The notes under the pieces were generated by a model that did not search any database, was not told the origin of the DNA, and worked only from the letters and a program-made list of their open reading frames with translations. Position numbers and translations under genes: made by a program. Below, piece after piece: positions 17,060 to 25,719 of a stretch of DNA of 64,000 nucleotides. The stretch spans positions 1-64,000 of the forward strand of contig JBEBSD010000027.1 in NCBI GenBank assembly GCA_040394475.1, in the 5' to 3' direction. How positions within the stretch are numbered: position 1 is the first letter of the stretch; each line of letters begins with the position of its first letter. The DNA is from JBEBSD01 sp040394475 (GTDB lineage: Bacteria; Bacteroidota; Bacteroidia; Cytophagales; Spirosomataceae).

Positions 17060-17098
17060 TTGATTATATTTTGTAACTAATTGATAATTAATATTTTA
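17060..17098 (+). promoter_or_regulatory. Candidate AraC-type operator (21-bp-spaced direct repeats) upstream of susC
   Basis: TTGATTATATTTT (from 17060) and TTGATAATTAATATTTT (from 17081) are similar direct repeats 21 bases apart, two helical turns, as typical of AraC-family half-sites. They lie about 75-115 bases upstream of the putative -7 element. Assignment to the 14322-16187 regulator is inference. Confidence 0.35.
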
Positions 17099-17172
17099 TT
17101 GCTGAATTTGGTCCGGGGTGTGAAATGTAGGCGATTTAGCGAAAGCGGAACGATTCGTAGTATTGGGGCTTG

Positions 17173-17180
17173 TACTTTTG
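17173..17180 (+). promoter_or_regulatory. -7 promoter element of the starch-type locus
   Basis: TACTTTTG fits TAnnTTTG and lies 30 bases before the susC ATG. No TTG is found at the -33 position, which would fit a promoter that needs an activator. Confidence 0.45.
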
Positions 17181-17209
17181 CTACATAATATTTAACCAAA
17201 TGAAGTTGT

Positions 17210-20194
17210 ATGCTAGAAAGAATTTACAAAAAGCATTTCCTTGAGAGTGTCAAGGGGCTGAATCGGAAGAGCCTGTGGGGCGCTGTTTTCCTGGGGATGG
17301 TTTTCGCTTCGTATTCCTATGCACAGCAAACCATTACCGGAAAGGTGACCGACGCAAGCGACGGAAGCGATTTGCCAGGTGTAAATATTGTGGTCAAAGG
17401 CACTGTCAGCGGCACGCAGACCAACACCGAAGGACATTACACGTTGGCGGGCGTACCGGCGGACGGCGTATTGGTTTTTAGCTTTATCGGAAAGAAAACA
17501 CTGGAAATTCCGGTAGGAAACCGGAGCGTTGTCGATGTAACGCTGGATGACGACTATGCAACCTTACATGAAATAGTGGTAGTAGGGTACGGGATGCAGA
17601 AGAAATCGGACCTCACGGGTTCGATTACGGCAGTTTCTTCACGCGATTTCGTACAAGGAAATATTGTCAATCCCGAACAGCTCGTTGCAGGTAAGATTGC
17701 CGGAGTTCAGATCGCTTCGGACGGCGGCCAGCCCGGTTCCTCCGGACGTATACGGATTCGAGGCGGTTCTTCACTGAATGCCAGCAACGACCCGCTGATT
17801 GTCATTGATGGCGTACCGTTAGACAATTCGGAGCTTTCGGGGGCTTCCAATCCCCTGAGTTTTGTGAATCCGAATGATATCGAAACGTTTACGGTACTGA
17901 AAGATGCCTCGGCCACTGCTATTTACGGATCGCGCGCCTCTAACGGGGTTATCCTGATTACCACCAAAAAAGGCCGTGCCGGAGACGGGCTACGGGTAGA
18001 TTTCAGTACGCTTTTTTCGTCATCCCAACGGACAGGCGCGGTGGATGTGCTGACCGCGGACGAGTTCCGGGACGTTGTCAGCAGTACGGGTACGGCGGCG
18101 CAAAGAGCCCTGCCGGGAACTGCCAATACCAACTGGCAGGATGAAATTTACCGGAATGCCTTCAGTACGGATAACAACCTGAGTGTCACCGGCGCGTTGA
18201 AAGGAATGCCTTTCCGGGTTTCGGTCGGCTATCTTAACCAGAACGGAGTACTTAAAACATCCGGTATGGGCCGTACGTCGGGAGCCATCGGTATCAGCCC
18301 GAAATTATTGAAGGAGCATCTGAAGGTTGATATTAATGTAAAAGGAACGCTGATCAAAAACCGGTTTGCCGATCAGGGCGCCATTGGAGCCGCGGCTTTC
18401 TTTGATCCGACCCAGCCCGTCTATTCCGATAGCCCCGCCTATGGCGGCTATTTCGAGTGGCTGACCGACGGGAAGCCCAATACCCTCGCTACCCGCAACC
18501 CGCTGGCCATGCTGGAACTCCGTGACGACCGCAGTACGGTGCAGCGCAGCATCGGGAACATCCAGCTGGACTATACCGTCCACGGGCTGCCTGACCTCCG
18601 GGCCAACCTGAACCTGGGATATGATGTTTCTTCCAGTTCCGGAGAGCGCAGCGTGCCGGCCGAAGCAGCAGTAGTATTTTACCGTGACGGCCAGCATTTT
18701 ACCTATGAGCAGGACAGGAACAACAAGACATTGGAATTCTACCTGAACTATGTAAAAGAGCTGGGAGCCATTGACAGTAAATTCGATATCATGGCGGGGT
18801 ACTCCTGGCAGGATTTTATGCGGAGCGGGTTCGACAAGGATGAACCCGTAGCCAGGGACACTGTTTTGTCGAACATACCGTATAAAACCCAAAACACGCT
18901 CGTCTCGTTTTATGGCCGGCTGAACTACGGATTGAAGGACCGTTACCTGTTGACCGCTACCCTGCGCCGGGATGGGTCCTCCCGGTTTAGCCCTGAAAAT
19001 CGCTGGGGCTTGTTCCCCTCTGTCGCATTGGCCTGGAAACTGAAGGAAGAGCTGTTCCTGAAATCCGCAAAAGGAATTACAGACCTGAAGCTGCGCCTGG
19101 GATACGGGGTTACCGGACAGCAGGATGTGCTGAACGATTACCCCTACCTGGCCCGGTATACCCTGAGCCAGAATACCGCCATGTACCAGTTCGGAGACCA
19201 GTTCGTTTACACGTTCCGTCCCGAGGCATACGACGCCAATATCAGGTGGGAGCAGACCCAAACCTGGAATGCAGGGTTGGATTATGCATTCTGGGACGGA
19301 CGTATTTCCGGCGCGATTGATTTTTACCAACGGCAGACAAAGGACTTGCTGAGCACCATCCCCGTTCCTGCCGGTTCCAATCTGACCAACCAGCTATTGA
19401 CCAATGTGGGAAAGATTGAGAACAAAGGAGTAGAGTGGACCGTAAATGTTTCGCCCTTCCGGAAGGAGCGCTGGAACCTGGACATAGGATTTAACCTGAC
19501 CTACAATGAAAATAAAATCACTAACCTGACCAAAGTGCCGGATCTGACCTTTGAGGGAATCCAGGTGGGGGGGATCTCCGGCGGGGTAGGGAACAATGCG
19601 CAGATCCATTCGGTGGGTTACCCGACCCATACCTTTTACATGTACAAGCAGGTTTATCAGCAAAACGGACAGCCGGTTGAAGGGGTTTATGCAGATCGTA
19701 ATAACAGCGGTTCGGTTACAGGTGAAGATATGTACCGCTACCAGTCACCGGCGCCGCGGCTGTTCTTTGGGTTCAGTCCGCAGTTTACCTATGACCGGCT
19801 CAGCGCCGGGTTGGTCGTCCGGGGCAATATCGGCAACTATGTTTACAACAACGTCAGTTCTGCAGCCGGAGCTTATAACAACATCAACAACCCCAATAAT
19901 TACCTGTCGAACGTACATCGCAGCGTATTGACTACCCAGTTTGTCAACAGCCAGTATACCTCTGATTTTTATGTGGAAAATGCTTCTTTCCTGCGAATGG
20001 ATAATATTAACGTGGGTTATGATTTTGGAAGCGTCCTCCATGAAAAGGCCCGTCTGCGTTTGTCGGCCAATATTCAGAATGTGTTTGTGATCACGAAGTA
20101 TTCCGGACTGGATCCTGAGATTCCCAATGGAATTGACAACAATTTCTATCCACGGCCTCGCATTTATGCGATCGGACTCAACCTCGGTTTTTAG
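17210..20194 (+). CDS. SusC/RagA-type TonB-dependent outer membrane transporter (starch-type locus)
   Basis: The 994-residue product has a signal peptide (to about residue 39, ending YSYAQQ), a CarboxypepD_reg-like domain (41-112), the TonB-box-like EIVVVGYG (121-128), a plug domain and a C-terminal beta-barrel ending in aromatic residues (AIGLNLGF). It lacks the N-terminal STN domain seen in the two other SusC proteins of this window, which fits control by the AraC-type membrane regulator rather than by sigma/FecR signalling. SusC forms the outer-membrane channel importing oligosaccharides captured by SusD, which is encoded 24 bases downstream. The GH13 enzyme in the same operon points to maltodextrins. 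Confidence 0.94.
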   Translation: MLERIYKKHFLESVKGLNRKSLWGAVFLGMVFASYSYAQQTITGKVTDASDGSDLPGVNIVVKGTVSGTQTNTEGHYTLAGVPADGVLVFSFIGKKTLEIPVGNRSVVDVTLDDDYATLHEIVVVGYGMQKKSDLTGSITAVSSRDFVQGNIVNPEQLVAGKIAGVQIASDGGQPGSSGRIRIRGGSSLNASNDPLIVIDGVPLDNSELSGASNPLSFVNPNDIETFTVLKDASATAIYGSRASNGVILITTKKGRAGDGLRVDFSTLFSSSQRTGAVDVLTADEFRDVVSSTGTAAQRALPGTANTNWQDEIYRNAFSTDNNLSVTGALKGMPFRVSVGYLNQNGVLKTSGMGRTSGAIGISPKLLKEHLKVDINVKGTLIKNRFADQGAIGAAAFFDPTQPVYSDSPAYGGYFEWLTDGKPNTLATRNPLAMLELRDDRSTVQRSIGNIQLDYTVHGLPDLRANLNLGYDVSSSSGERSVPAEAAVVFYRDGQHFTYEQDRNNKTLEFYLNYVKELGAIDSKFDIMAGYSWQDFMRSGFDKDEPVARDTVLSNIPYKTQNTLVSFYGRLNYGLKDRYLLTATLRRDGSSRFSPENRWGLFPSVALAWKLKEELFLKSAKGITDLKLRLGYGVTGQQDVLNDYPYLARYTLSQNTAMYQFGDQFVYTFRPEAYDANIRWEQTQTWNAGLDYAFWDGRISGAIDFYQRQTKDLLSTIPVPAGSNLTNQLLTNVGKIENKGVEWTVNVSPFRKERWNLDIGFNLTYNENKITNLTKVPDLTFEGIQVGGISGGVGNNAQIHSVGYPTHTFYMYKQVYQQNGQPVEGVYADRNNSGSVTGEDMYRYQSPAPRLFFGFSPQFTYDRLSAGLVVRGNIGNYVYNNVSSAAGAYNNINNPNNYLSNVHRSVLTTQFVNSQYTSDFYVENASFLRMDNINVGYDFGSVLHEKARLRLSANIQNVFVITKYSGLDPEIPNGIDNNFYPRPRIYAIGLNLGF

Positions 20195-20218
20195 TCGTAT
20201 ACTTACAATTCTTTCCTT

Positions 20219-21784
20219 ATGAAATTCAAATCAACCACCCTATTGCTGGGAATCCTGCTGACCGGGCTGTGTTCCTGTGTCAACGACCTGGATCGTAAGC
20301 CGTTTATTGAGGAAACCTCGGCCTCGGTCTATGAGAACCCGGACAGTTATATACAGATCCTGGCTAAAGTATACGCGGGATTATCGATGAGCGGTCAGCA
20401 GGGACCGGCCGGAAAGCCGGATATCAGCGGGATCGACGAAGGTTTTTCTACCTATATCCGCCAGTACTGGAAGGCACAGGAGCTGCCTACCGACGAGGCC
20501 GTGATTGGCTGGAACGACCAAACGATCAAAGATTACCATAACCTGAGCTGGACTTCCACCGATGTGTTTGTGACGGCCATGTATAACCGGATCTATTATC
20601 AGATAACGCTCTGCAACGAATTTATACGGGAAACCAGTCCTGAAAAACTGGTATCCAGGGGGATCAATAATCCTGAAATCCCCCGGTACCGGGCAGAGGC
20701 ACGGTTCCTGAGAGCGCTGAGCTACTGGCATGCCGTCGACATGTTCGGGGATGTGCCTTTTGTGACCGAAGACGATGCACCCGGTTCGTTTTTACCGAAC
20801 CAGATCCGGCGTGCCGACCTGTTTGATTACGTGGAGGCAGAGCTGCTGGCTATTGAGCCGGAAATGGCCGCTCCCCGGTCGAATCCGTACGGAAGGGCAG
20901 ACCAGGCGGCAGTCTGGACACTCCTGGGCAAGCTGTATCTGAATGCGGAGGTGTACACCGGTCAACCGAAGTACACAGAAGCGCTTACCTATGCTGCAAA
21001 GGTGATCACCTCCGGCTATAGCCTGGATCCGGATTACGAAGCTGTTTTTCTGGCGGATAACCATACGTCTCCCGAAATTATTTTCCCGGTTACTTTCGAC
21101 GGGACCCATTCCAAAACGTTTGGGGGAATGACCTTCCTGGTGCATGCAGCGGTTGGAGGGTCGATGAAGCCTGCCGACTACGGAGTCAATGGGGGCTGGG
21201 CCGGTATCCGGACTACCAAAGCCCTTGTGGAACTCTTCCCGCAAACGGGTGATGCACGTGCCATGTTCCATACCGACGGACAGTCGCTGGAAATCGGGGA
21301 TATTGCCAGTTTTAATGACGGATATGCCATTACCAAATTTAAGAACATCACCAGGAGCGGAGTTTCCGGATCGGATAAAACCGGCGATTTCGTCGACAAT
21401 GACTTCCCGATGTTCCGCCTGGCCGATGTGTACCTGATGTATGCGGAGGCTGTTCTCAGGGGCGGAAGCGGCGGAAACATGGCGACGGCGCTGGAGTATA
21501 TCAATGCCGTCAGGCAACGGGCCTATGGCAACAGCGCAGGGAATGTGACGGCTATCGACCTGGATTTCGTGCTCGCGGAGCGTGCCAGGGAATTGTACTG
21601 GGAGGGGCATCGTCGTACGGACCTGGTCCGCTTCGGGAAACTAACCAGCCAGGAATACCTGTGGCCCTGGAAAGGAGGTGTAAGTGCGGGACGCGGCGTG
21701 GCCGACCGTTTTACTATTTTCCCGATCCCGAATGCGGATCTGGTGGCAAATCCGAACCTGGTTAAAAATCACCCTGATTATTGA
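20219..21784 (+). CDS. SusD/RagB-type nutrient-binding lipoprotein
   Basis: The 521-residue product has a lipoprotein signal with lipid-acceptor cysteine C20 (GLCSC) and a SusD layout. TPR-like helices (RFLRALSYWHAVDMFGDVPF, EALTYAAKVITSGY) are followed by a RagB/SusD C-terminal region with VLAERARELYWEGHRRTDLVRFGK and the terminal FPIPNADLVANPNL. SusD caps the SusC barrel at the cell surface and binds the glycan. It is encoded between SusC and the SusE-like gene; the SusE start lies 6 bases after its stop codon. Confidence 0.94.
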   Translation: MKFKSTTLLLGILLTGLCSCVNDLDRKPFIEETSASVYENPDSYIQILAKVYAGLSMSGQQGPAGKPDISGIDEGFSTYIRQYWKAQELPTDEAVIGWNDQTIKDYHNLSWTSTDVFVTAMYNRIYYQITLCNEFIRETSPEKLVSRGINNPEIPRYRAEARFLRALSYWHAVDMFGDVPFVTEDDAPGSFLPNQIRRADLFDYVEAELLAIEPEMAAPRSNPYGRADQAAVWTLLGKLYLNAEVYTGQPKYTEALTYAAKVITSGYSLDPDYEAVFLADNHTSPEIIFPVTFDGTHSKTFGGMTFLVHAAVGGSMKPADYGVNGGWAGIRTTKALVELFPQTGDARAMFHTDGQSLEIGDIASFNDGYAITKFKNITRSGVSGSDKTGDFVDNDFPMFRLADVYLMYAEAVLRGGSGGNMATALEYINAVRQRAYGNSAGNVTAIDLDFVLAERARELYWEGHRRTDLVRFGKLTSQEYLWPWKGGVSAGRGVADRFTIFPIPNADLVANPNLVKNHPDY

Positions 21785-21790
21785 TTGATT

Positions 21791-22837
21791 ATGAATAACC
21801 TGAAGAAAATGATAGCGGGCAGTCTGACCGCAATGGTGTTGTTGACTGCCTGCGAAAAGGACGAGGTCCGGACAGTGGCTGTTCCCCCGGAATCGGGCGC
21901 TGCCGTAACGGCGAGTACAACGACAGTACTGCTTGAAAATGACAAGGCAGACCAGGAAGCCGTCACGATTGACTGGACGCCTGTGAGCTACGGGTATGAA
22001 GGACAAGTAGTGAATTACCTGATGGAAATGGATCTGAAAGGAGGCGATTTTTCCAGTCCCCAGCAGCTTGATTTAGGGACAGCGGTAAAAAAGGTCTTTA
22101 CGCATTCCGAACTCAACCGCTTGCTGATCAACCTGGGCCTCGTGCCCGGGCAATCGTCGGAAGTGGAGGCCCGTATTGTTGCAGGCCTCGGAAATGGCCG
22201 GGCGTTGCCGACCGTTTCCCCAGCGCTTGCCCTGACGGCCACACCTTATTTTGCCATCAGGGTATTCCCGTCCCTTTACGTACCGGGAGGCCATCAGGGA
22301 TGGAGTCCGGAAACAGCACCGGTAATTACCTCTGTAAACAACGATGACCGGTATGAAGGCTACGTCAATTTCACGGAGGCGGGACAGGAGTTCAAGCTGA
22401 CCAGCCAGCCCGATTGGGATGGAACGAACTACGGAGACGGCGGTCCCGGAAAGCTCAGCACCGACGGCGGAAATCTCAAAGTGCCCGTGGCCGGCTATTA
22501 CCAGGTTAAAGCGGATGTGAAAGCTCTGACCTATTCGGTGACCAAAACCGATTGGGGCGTCATCGGAGACGCTACCGCATCCGGCTGGGACGCCGACCAG
22601 GACCTGGTGTACGAGGCGGCTACCGGCACCTTGCAGGCAGTGCTGACCCTGACGGTTGGAGAAATTAAGTTCCGGGCCAACGACGACTGGGGATTGAATT
22701 TCGGTGACGAGGACGGAGACGGCGTCATCGAAGAAGGCGGGGCCAATATCAAAATCGAAGCGGCCGGTACCTACCTGGTTACTCTGGATCTGGGTAACGG
22801 CGCTGGAAATTACAGCTATTCCCTGACCAGGCAATAG
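21791..22837 (+). CDS. SusE-like surface glycan-binding lipoprotein
   Basis: The 348-residue product has a lipobox with C21 (LLTAC). The N-terminal SusE-type Ig-like domain (about 25-140) includes the ALALTATPYF boundary. Tandem SusE/SusF-type starch-binding modules follow (VPGGHQGWSPETAPVI... and GDATASGWDADQDLVY...), each rich in W and ending in a beta-strand with YS(V/L)T. SusE proteins bind starch at the surface and tune the size of imported maltooligosaccharides. The ATG at 21791 is used; a TTG two codons earlier is also in frame. Its presence makes starch or a related alpha-glucan the most likely substrate of the locus. Confidence 0.88.
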   Translation: MNNLKKMIAGSLTAMVLLTACEKDEVRTVAVPPESGAAVTASTTTVLLENDKADQEAVTIDWTPVSYGYEGQVVNYLMEMDLKGGDFSSPQQLDLGTAVKKVFTHSELNRLLINLGLVPGQSSEVEARIVAGLGNGRALPTVSPALALTATPYFAIRVFPSLYVPGGHQGWSPETAPVITSVNNDDRYEGYVNFTEAGQEFKLTSQPDWDGTNYGDGGPGKLSTDGGNLKVPVAGYYQVKADVKALTYSVTKTDWGVIGDATASGWDADQDLVYEAATGTLQAVLTLTVGEIKFRANDDWGLNFGDEDGDGVIEEGGANIKIEAAGTYLVTLDLGNGAGNYSYSLTRQ

Positions 22838-22869
22838 GCGGGTACCCAAACTTAATCCAGAAAAGACGA

Positions 22870-24477
22870 ATGAACAGAATAAATTATATCAGTCGGATCG
22901 TACTCGTTGCCGGCGTGATGGTTGCCCTGCAGTCGTGCAGGACAAATGATCCGGAACAGGAGCCGGAAATGGGAATAACGAGTCCGGCCGGTGATTCACA
23001 GGTGGCGTACGAGATCTTTATCCGTTCCTTTGCCGATTCGGACGGAGACGGCATCGGCGACCTGAACGGCATTACGGCTAAGCTGGATTATCTGAAAGCC
23101 CTGGGGGTAGACGCGATCTGGATTACACCCGTTCAGCAATCACCTTCTTACCACAAGTACGATGTCGTCGATTACAAGCAGATCGATCCGGAATACGGAA
23201 CCCTCGCGGACTACAAAAACCTGATCAGGGAAGCCCATCGCCGGGACATGCGGATCATTATGGACTTTGTCGTCAACCATACCAGCGACCAGCACCCCTG
23301 GTTTCAGGAAGCAAAAAAGGGGAAAGACAGCCCGTATCGCGACTATTACAACTGGCTGACACCCAAGGTGATCGATTCCCTGGGGATTGCTACCCGGGAA
23401 CAAACCGGTGATTCCTGGGAAATTAATCCCTGGCACTGGGCCCGTGAAGGCGACGCCGAAAAATACTACGGGCTGTTCTGGGGCGGGATGCCCGACCTGA
23501 ATTTCGACAATCCCGACGTGCGGGAGGAAATCTACAGCATCGGGCAGTACTGGCTCCGGGAAGTCGGGGTAGACGGGTTTCGTCTCGATGCCGCCAAGCA
23601 TATTTATCCGGATTGGGAGGCTGACAAAAGTGTCGCCTTCTGGGTGGAGTTTAAAAATAAGATGCAGGAGGCAAAACCGGATGTGTACCTGATCGGGGAG
23701 GTATGGACCACACCGGATAAAGTAGCTCCCTACTTTAAGGGGCTCCGGGCTAATTTCAACATTGATGCCGGCCTGGCAATCCAGGAAATGCTCCGGACCG
23801 GTCACCCGGGCACGCTGGTGCAAAAGCTCCTGGACGGTTATGCCCGCTACCATACAGCCAACCCGGAGTACATCGATGCACCCATCCTGGGGAATCATGA
23901 CCAGATCCGCATCGGGAACGTGGTCAACGGCGATGTACGGAAGCTGAAAATGGCGGCGGCGGTTTTGCTGACCCTTCCCGGGCAGCCTTACCTGTACTAT
24001 GGAGAGGAAATAGGAATGCTCGGGGATAAGCCCGACGAATTTATCCGGGAACCTTTCCTCTGGAAGAATGCCGCAAAAGATACCTACCGCACCCAATGGG
24101 AAAAACCCCGGCATTCGGTAGACGGAAAGGTGACCGACCTGGAAACACAGCTGCAGGAGCCGGAATCGCTGGTGAACCGTTACAAAAACCTGATCGCCGC
24201 CCGCAAGGAAGAACCGGCGCTGGCCCAGGTGAGCCCGGCCAACCTGCGGGAAAGTACCCTGCAGCAGGCGGGACTGCTCGCTTTTATCCGCCCGCACGCA
24301 GGGGGCGACGTCCTGGTGCTGCACAACCTGGGTGCGTCAGGAATGCAGATCAGTCTTCCCGGTGCGGAACAAGATTTCAGTACGGTCGTATTTGCTACCG
24401 AAAACAACACTTCTCTGCTGAATGGCGTGGTCAGTCTGCCCGCCTTCGGTTCAGTGGTGCTGAAAGCAAAAAAATAG
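22870..24477 (+). CDS. GH13 alpha-amylase-family lipoprotein
   Basis: The 535-residue product has a lipoprotein signal with C23 (LQSC) and a GH13 (beta/alpha)8 barrel. The four conserved regions are visible: DFVVNHT (132-138), GFRLDAAKH with nucleophile D240, GEVW with acid/base E277 and GNHDQ with stabiliser D344. A C-terminal beta domain follows. The enzyme cleaves alpha-glucosidic bonds, and its lipidation suggests it acts outside the cytoplasm like SusG. The sequence around region III-IV is oligosaccharide-enzyme-like as much as endo-amylase-like, so exact specificity is open. It is the last gene of the SusCDE operon. Confidence 0.93.
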   Translation: MNRINYISRIVLVAGVMVALQSCRTNDPEQEPEMGITSPAGDSQVAYEIFIRSFADSDGDGIGDLNGITAKLDYLKALGVDAIWITPVQQSPSYHKYDVVDYKQIDPEYGTLADYKNLIREAHRRDMRIIMDFVVNHTSDQHPWFQEAKKGKDSPYRDYYNWLTPKVIDSLGIATREQTGDSWEINPWHWAREGDAEKYYGLFWGGMPDLNFDNPDVREEIYSIGQYWLREVGVDGFRLDAAKHIYPDWEADKSVAFWVEFKNKMQEAKPDVYLIGEVWTTPDKVAPYFKGLRANFNIDAGLAIQEMLRTGHPGTLVQKLLDGYARYHTANPEYIDAPILGNHDQIRIGNVVNGDVRKLKMAAAVLLTLPGQPYLYYGEEIGMLGDKPDEFIREPFLWKNAAKDTYRTQWEKPRHSVDGKVTDLETQLQEPESLVNRYKNLIAARKEEPALAQVSPANLRESTLQQAGLLAFIRPHAGGDVLVLHNLGASGMQISLPGAEQDFSTVVFATENNTSLLNGVVSLPAFGSVVLKAKK

Positions 24478-24505
24478 CGTGTCCTTTTATACTTCATCAG
24501 ACGGA

Positions 24506-24534
24506 ACAGGGGATGCTGAAAATGCGTCCCCTGT
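24506..24534. terminator. Hairpin between convergent genes, possible transcript end
   Basis: ACAGGGGA (24506-24513) and TCCCCTGT (24527-24534) form a perfect 8-bp stem, 29 bases after the GH13 stop codon and before a convergent gene. No T-run follows on the plus strand, so it may protect the 3' end rather than terminate. Confidence 0.35.
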
Positions 24535-24562
24535 AAAAAAGTGAAAAAGGCTCTGTCCGTTC

Positions 24563-25003
24563 TTATTTCAGCTGCGTTTCAGCAGGACAAGTGAGGGTAT
24601 CCGCTGCCAATACAATATAGACGGGTTCGGGCGGGTTAGGCATATCCAGGTAGCACGGCACAAGACTCTCTTGTTCCGTAGGATTTCGGAGCTTTACAAA
24701 AATCCTTAATCCATCCCGCCGGTAAGGTTCCGGCAGGTCGAGGAGTCCTATCACGTTTTTGTAATCGGTTAGCATAGAGGGTCCATCTTCTTTGAATGTT
24801 TTTTTTTGCCAGTCTTTGGCACCCAATAATCCCTTCCGATCCAGTTTCAGGGCATAATCGTTGCATTTTTGTCCGACAATAACGCCGGTCACACATGCTG
24901 TTTCGCCGGTAAGGCCATCCGAGACACACCCTGTCAATAACAGTCCGGCAAACAAGGATAGGTTGACAAGTACACTGTTTGGTATATTTTTTCCTGCTTT
25001 CAT
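24563..25003 (-). CDS. Cysteine-containing lipoprotein of unknown function
   Basis: The 146-residue product has a lipoprotein signal with C26 (LLLTGC). After lipidation it keeps four further cysteines (near residues 37, 47, 117 and 138), suggesting disulfides in the periplasm. No known domain is recognised. It stands alone, convergent with the GH13 gene and divergent from the next gene, and has no obvious promoter match. Confidence 0.65.
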   Translation of the reverse strand: MKAGKNIPNSVLVNLSLFAGLLLTGCVSDGLTGETACVTGVIVGQKCNDYALKLDRKGLLGAKDWQKKTFKEDGPSMLTDYKNVIGLLDLPEPYRRDGLRIFVKLRNPTEQESLVPCYLDMPNPPEPVYIVLAADTLTCPAETQLK

Positions 25004-25183
25004 ACAATTGGTTATTTACCTGTTAGGATACTCAAACTGTTCATTTTGGTTGGGATGTTTAATTATTTTTTTAACTATTTAATAAAACCAATACACCGGC
25101 GCCGGGAGCTACCACTTTTTGATTAATTATCCGGATCGCATTCGCTCCACGTGGTTTTTTTAGGAATCCCTTTCCAAAGCATG

Positions 25184-25191
25184 TACTTTTG
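25184..25191 (+). promoter_or_regulatory. -7 promoter element
   Basis: TACTTTTG matches TAnnTTTG, 24 bases before the ATG of the small gene at 25216. No -33 TTG is seen. Confidence 0.4.
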
Positions 25192-25215
25192 CGGCATTGG
25201 ACAAACCTTTTTTGC

Positions 25216-25692
25216 ATGACGAACACAGTGTTTTACCAGATCCTGTTTGAAAAGGAAACCTTGTATAAGGTGAAGGCCGACGCAGTGGCGCAGCCTGTAA
25301 CGCTTCCGGCTCCTGTTTCACAGTTTGTGCCGCTGCAGAACAGGATCCTGATTGTCGTGAACCAGAAAATGACGGAAAAGGAACGATTACTGCTGACCAA
25401 TATCTTAAAAGCCGTGTCGCATACCCCCGATCAGACCGATATTCTGGAATGGGATACGCTTGCTTCCCGGGACGCGCGCTCCGTTATCGCTCAGAAACTG
25501 ACGGATTATATCATCCTTTTTGGGGTTCAACCTGCAGCGTTGCAGCTGGAATTCCGGCTCTCGCCTTACACCCCTGAACAGGTCGCAACGATCTGGTGCC
25601 TGATGGCTGATACGCTGGCGGCTGTGGATGGCGATGTGAACCTGAAAAAAAGCCTTTGGGTCGGATTACAGCAGTTGTTTCTGAAGGTATAA
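25216..25692 (+). CDS. Small cytoplasmic protein, possibly a divergent DNA polymerase III psi (HolD)-like protein
   Basis: The 158-residue product has no signal peptide. Its layout resembles psi: RILIVVNQKMTEKERLLLTNILKAV (about 51-75) is followed by a TPDQTDILEW segment, then a DYIILFG strand and a C-terminal DVNLKKSLWVGLQQLF helix like the KRxLWxxLQ end of psi proteins. This is pattern resemblance only; I have no alignment. The ATG at 25216 is preferred over an upstream frame opening because it follows a promoter-like -7 motif and begins with the first beta-strand. Confidence 0.6.
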   Translation: MTNTVFYQILFEKETLYKVKADAVAQPVTLPAPVSQFVPLQNRILIVVNQKMTEKERLLLTNILKAVSHTPDQTDILEWDTLASRDARSVIAQKLTDYIILFGVQPAALQLEFRLSPYTPEQVATIWCLMADTLAAVDGDVNLKKSLWVGLQQLFLKV

Positions 25693-25719
25693 CCTGCTTC
25701 ACGGAATAAGGCACCTGTT

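Larger units (their letters stand above)
16188..17209. other. Gene-free 1-kb interval: repeat array and susC leader region
   Basis: It contains a four-unit tandem array (16268-16949), a 14-base tandem repeat (16984-17024) and an AT-rich promoter region with candidate operator and -7 element before susC. Open frames in both strands over the array are translations of the repeat and contain internally duplicated peptides, so they are not called as genes. Confidence 0.8.

Noticed and set aside
18305..19330. 341-codon minus-strand frame inside susC
   Set aside because: It is antisense to a well-supported SusC gene and shows no recognisable domain.
20792..21610. 272-codon minus-strand frame inside susD
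   Set aside because: It is antisense to SusD and lacks domain or start signals.
23140..24324. 394-codon minus-strand frame inside the GH13 gene
   Set aside because: It is antisense to the GH13 gene whose catalytic motifs are intact.
24478..24536. Plus-strand out-of-frame continuation after the GH13 gene
   Set aside because: It belongs to a shadow frame of the GH13 gene end and the hairpin; no start or domain.
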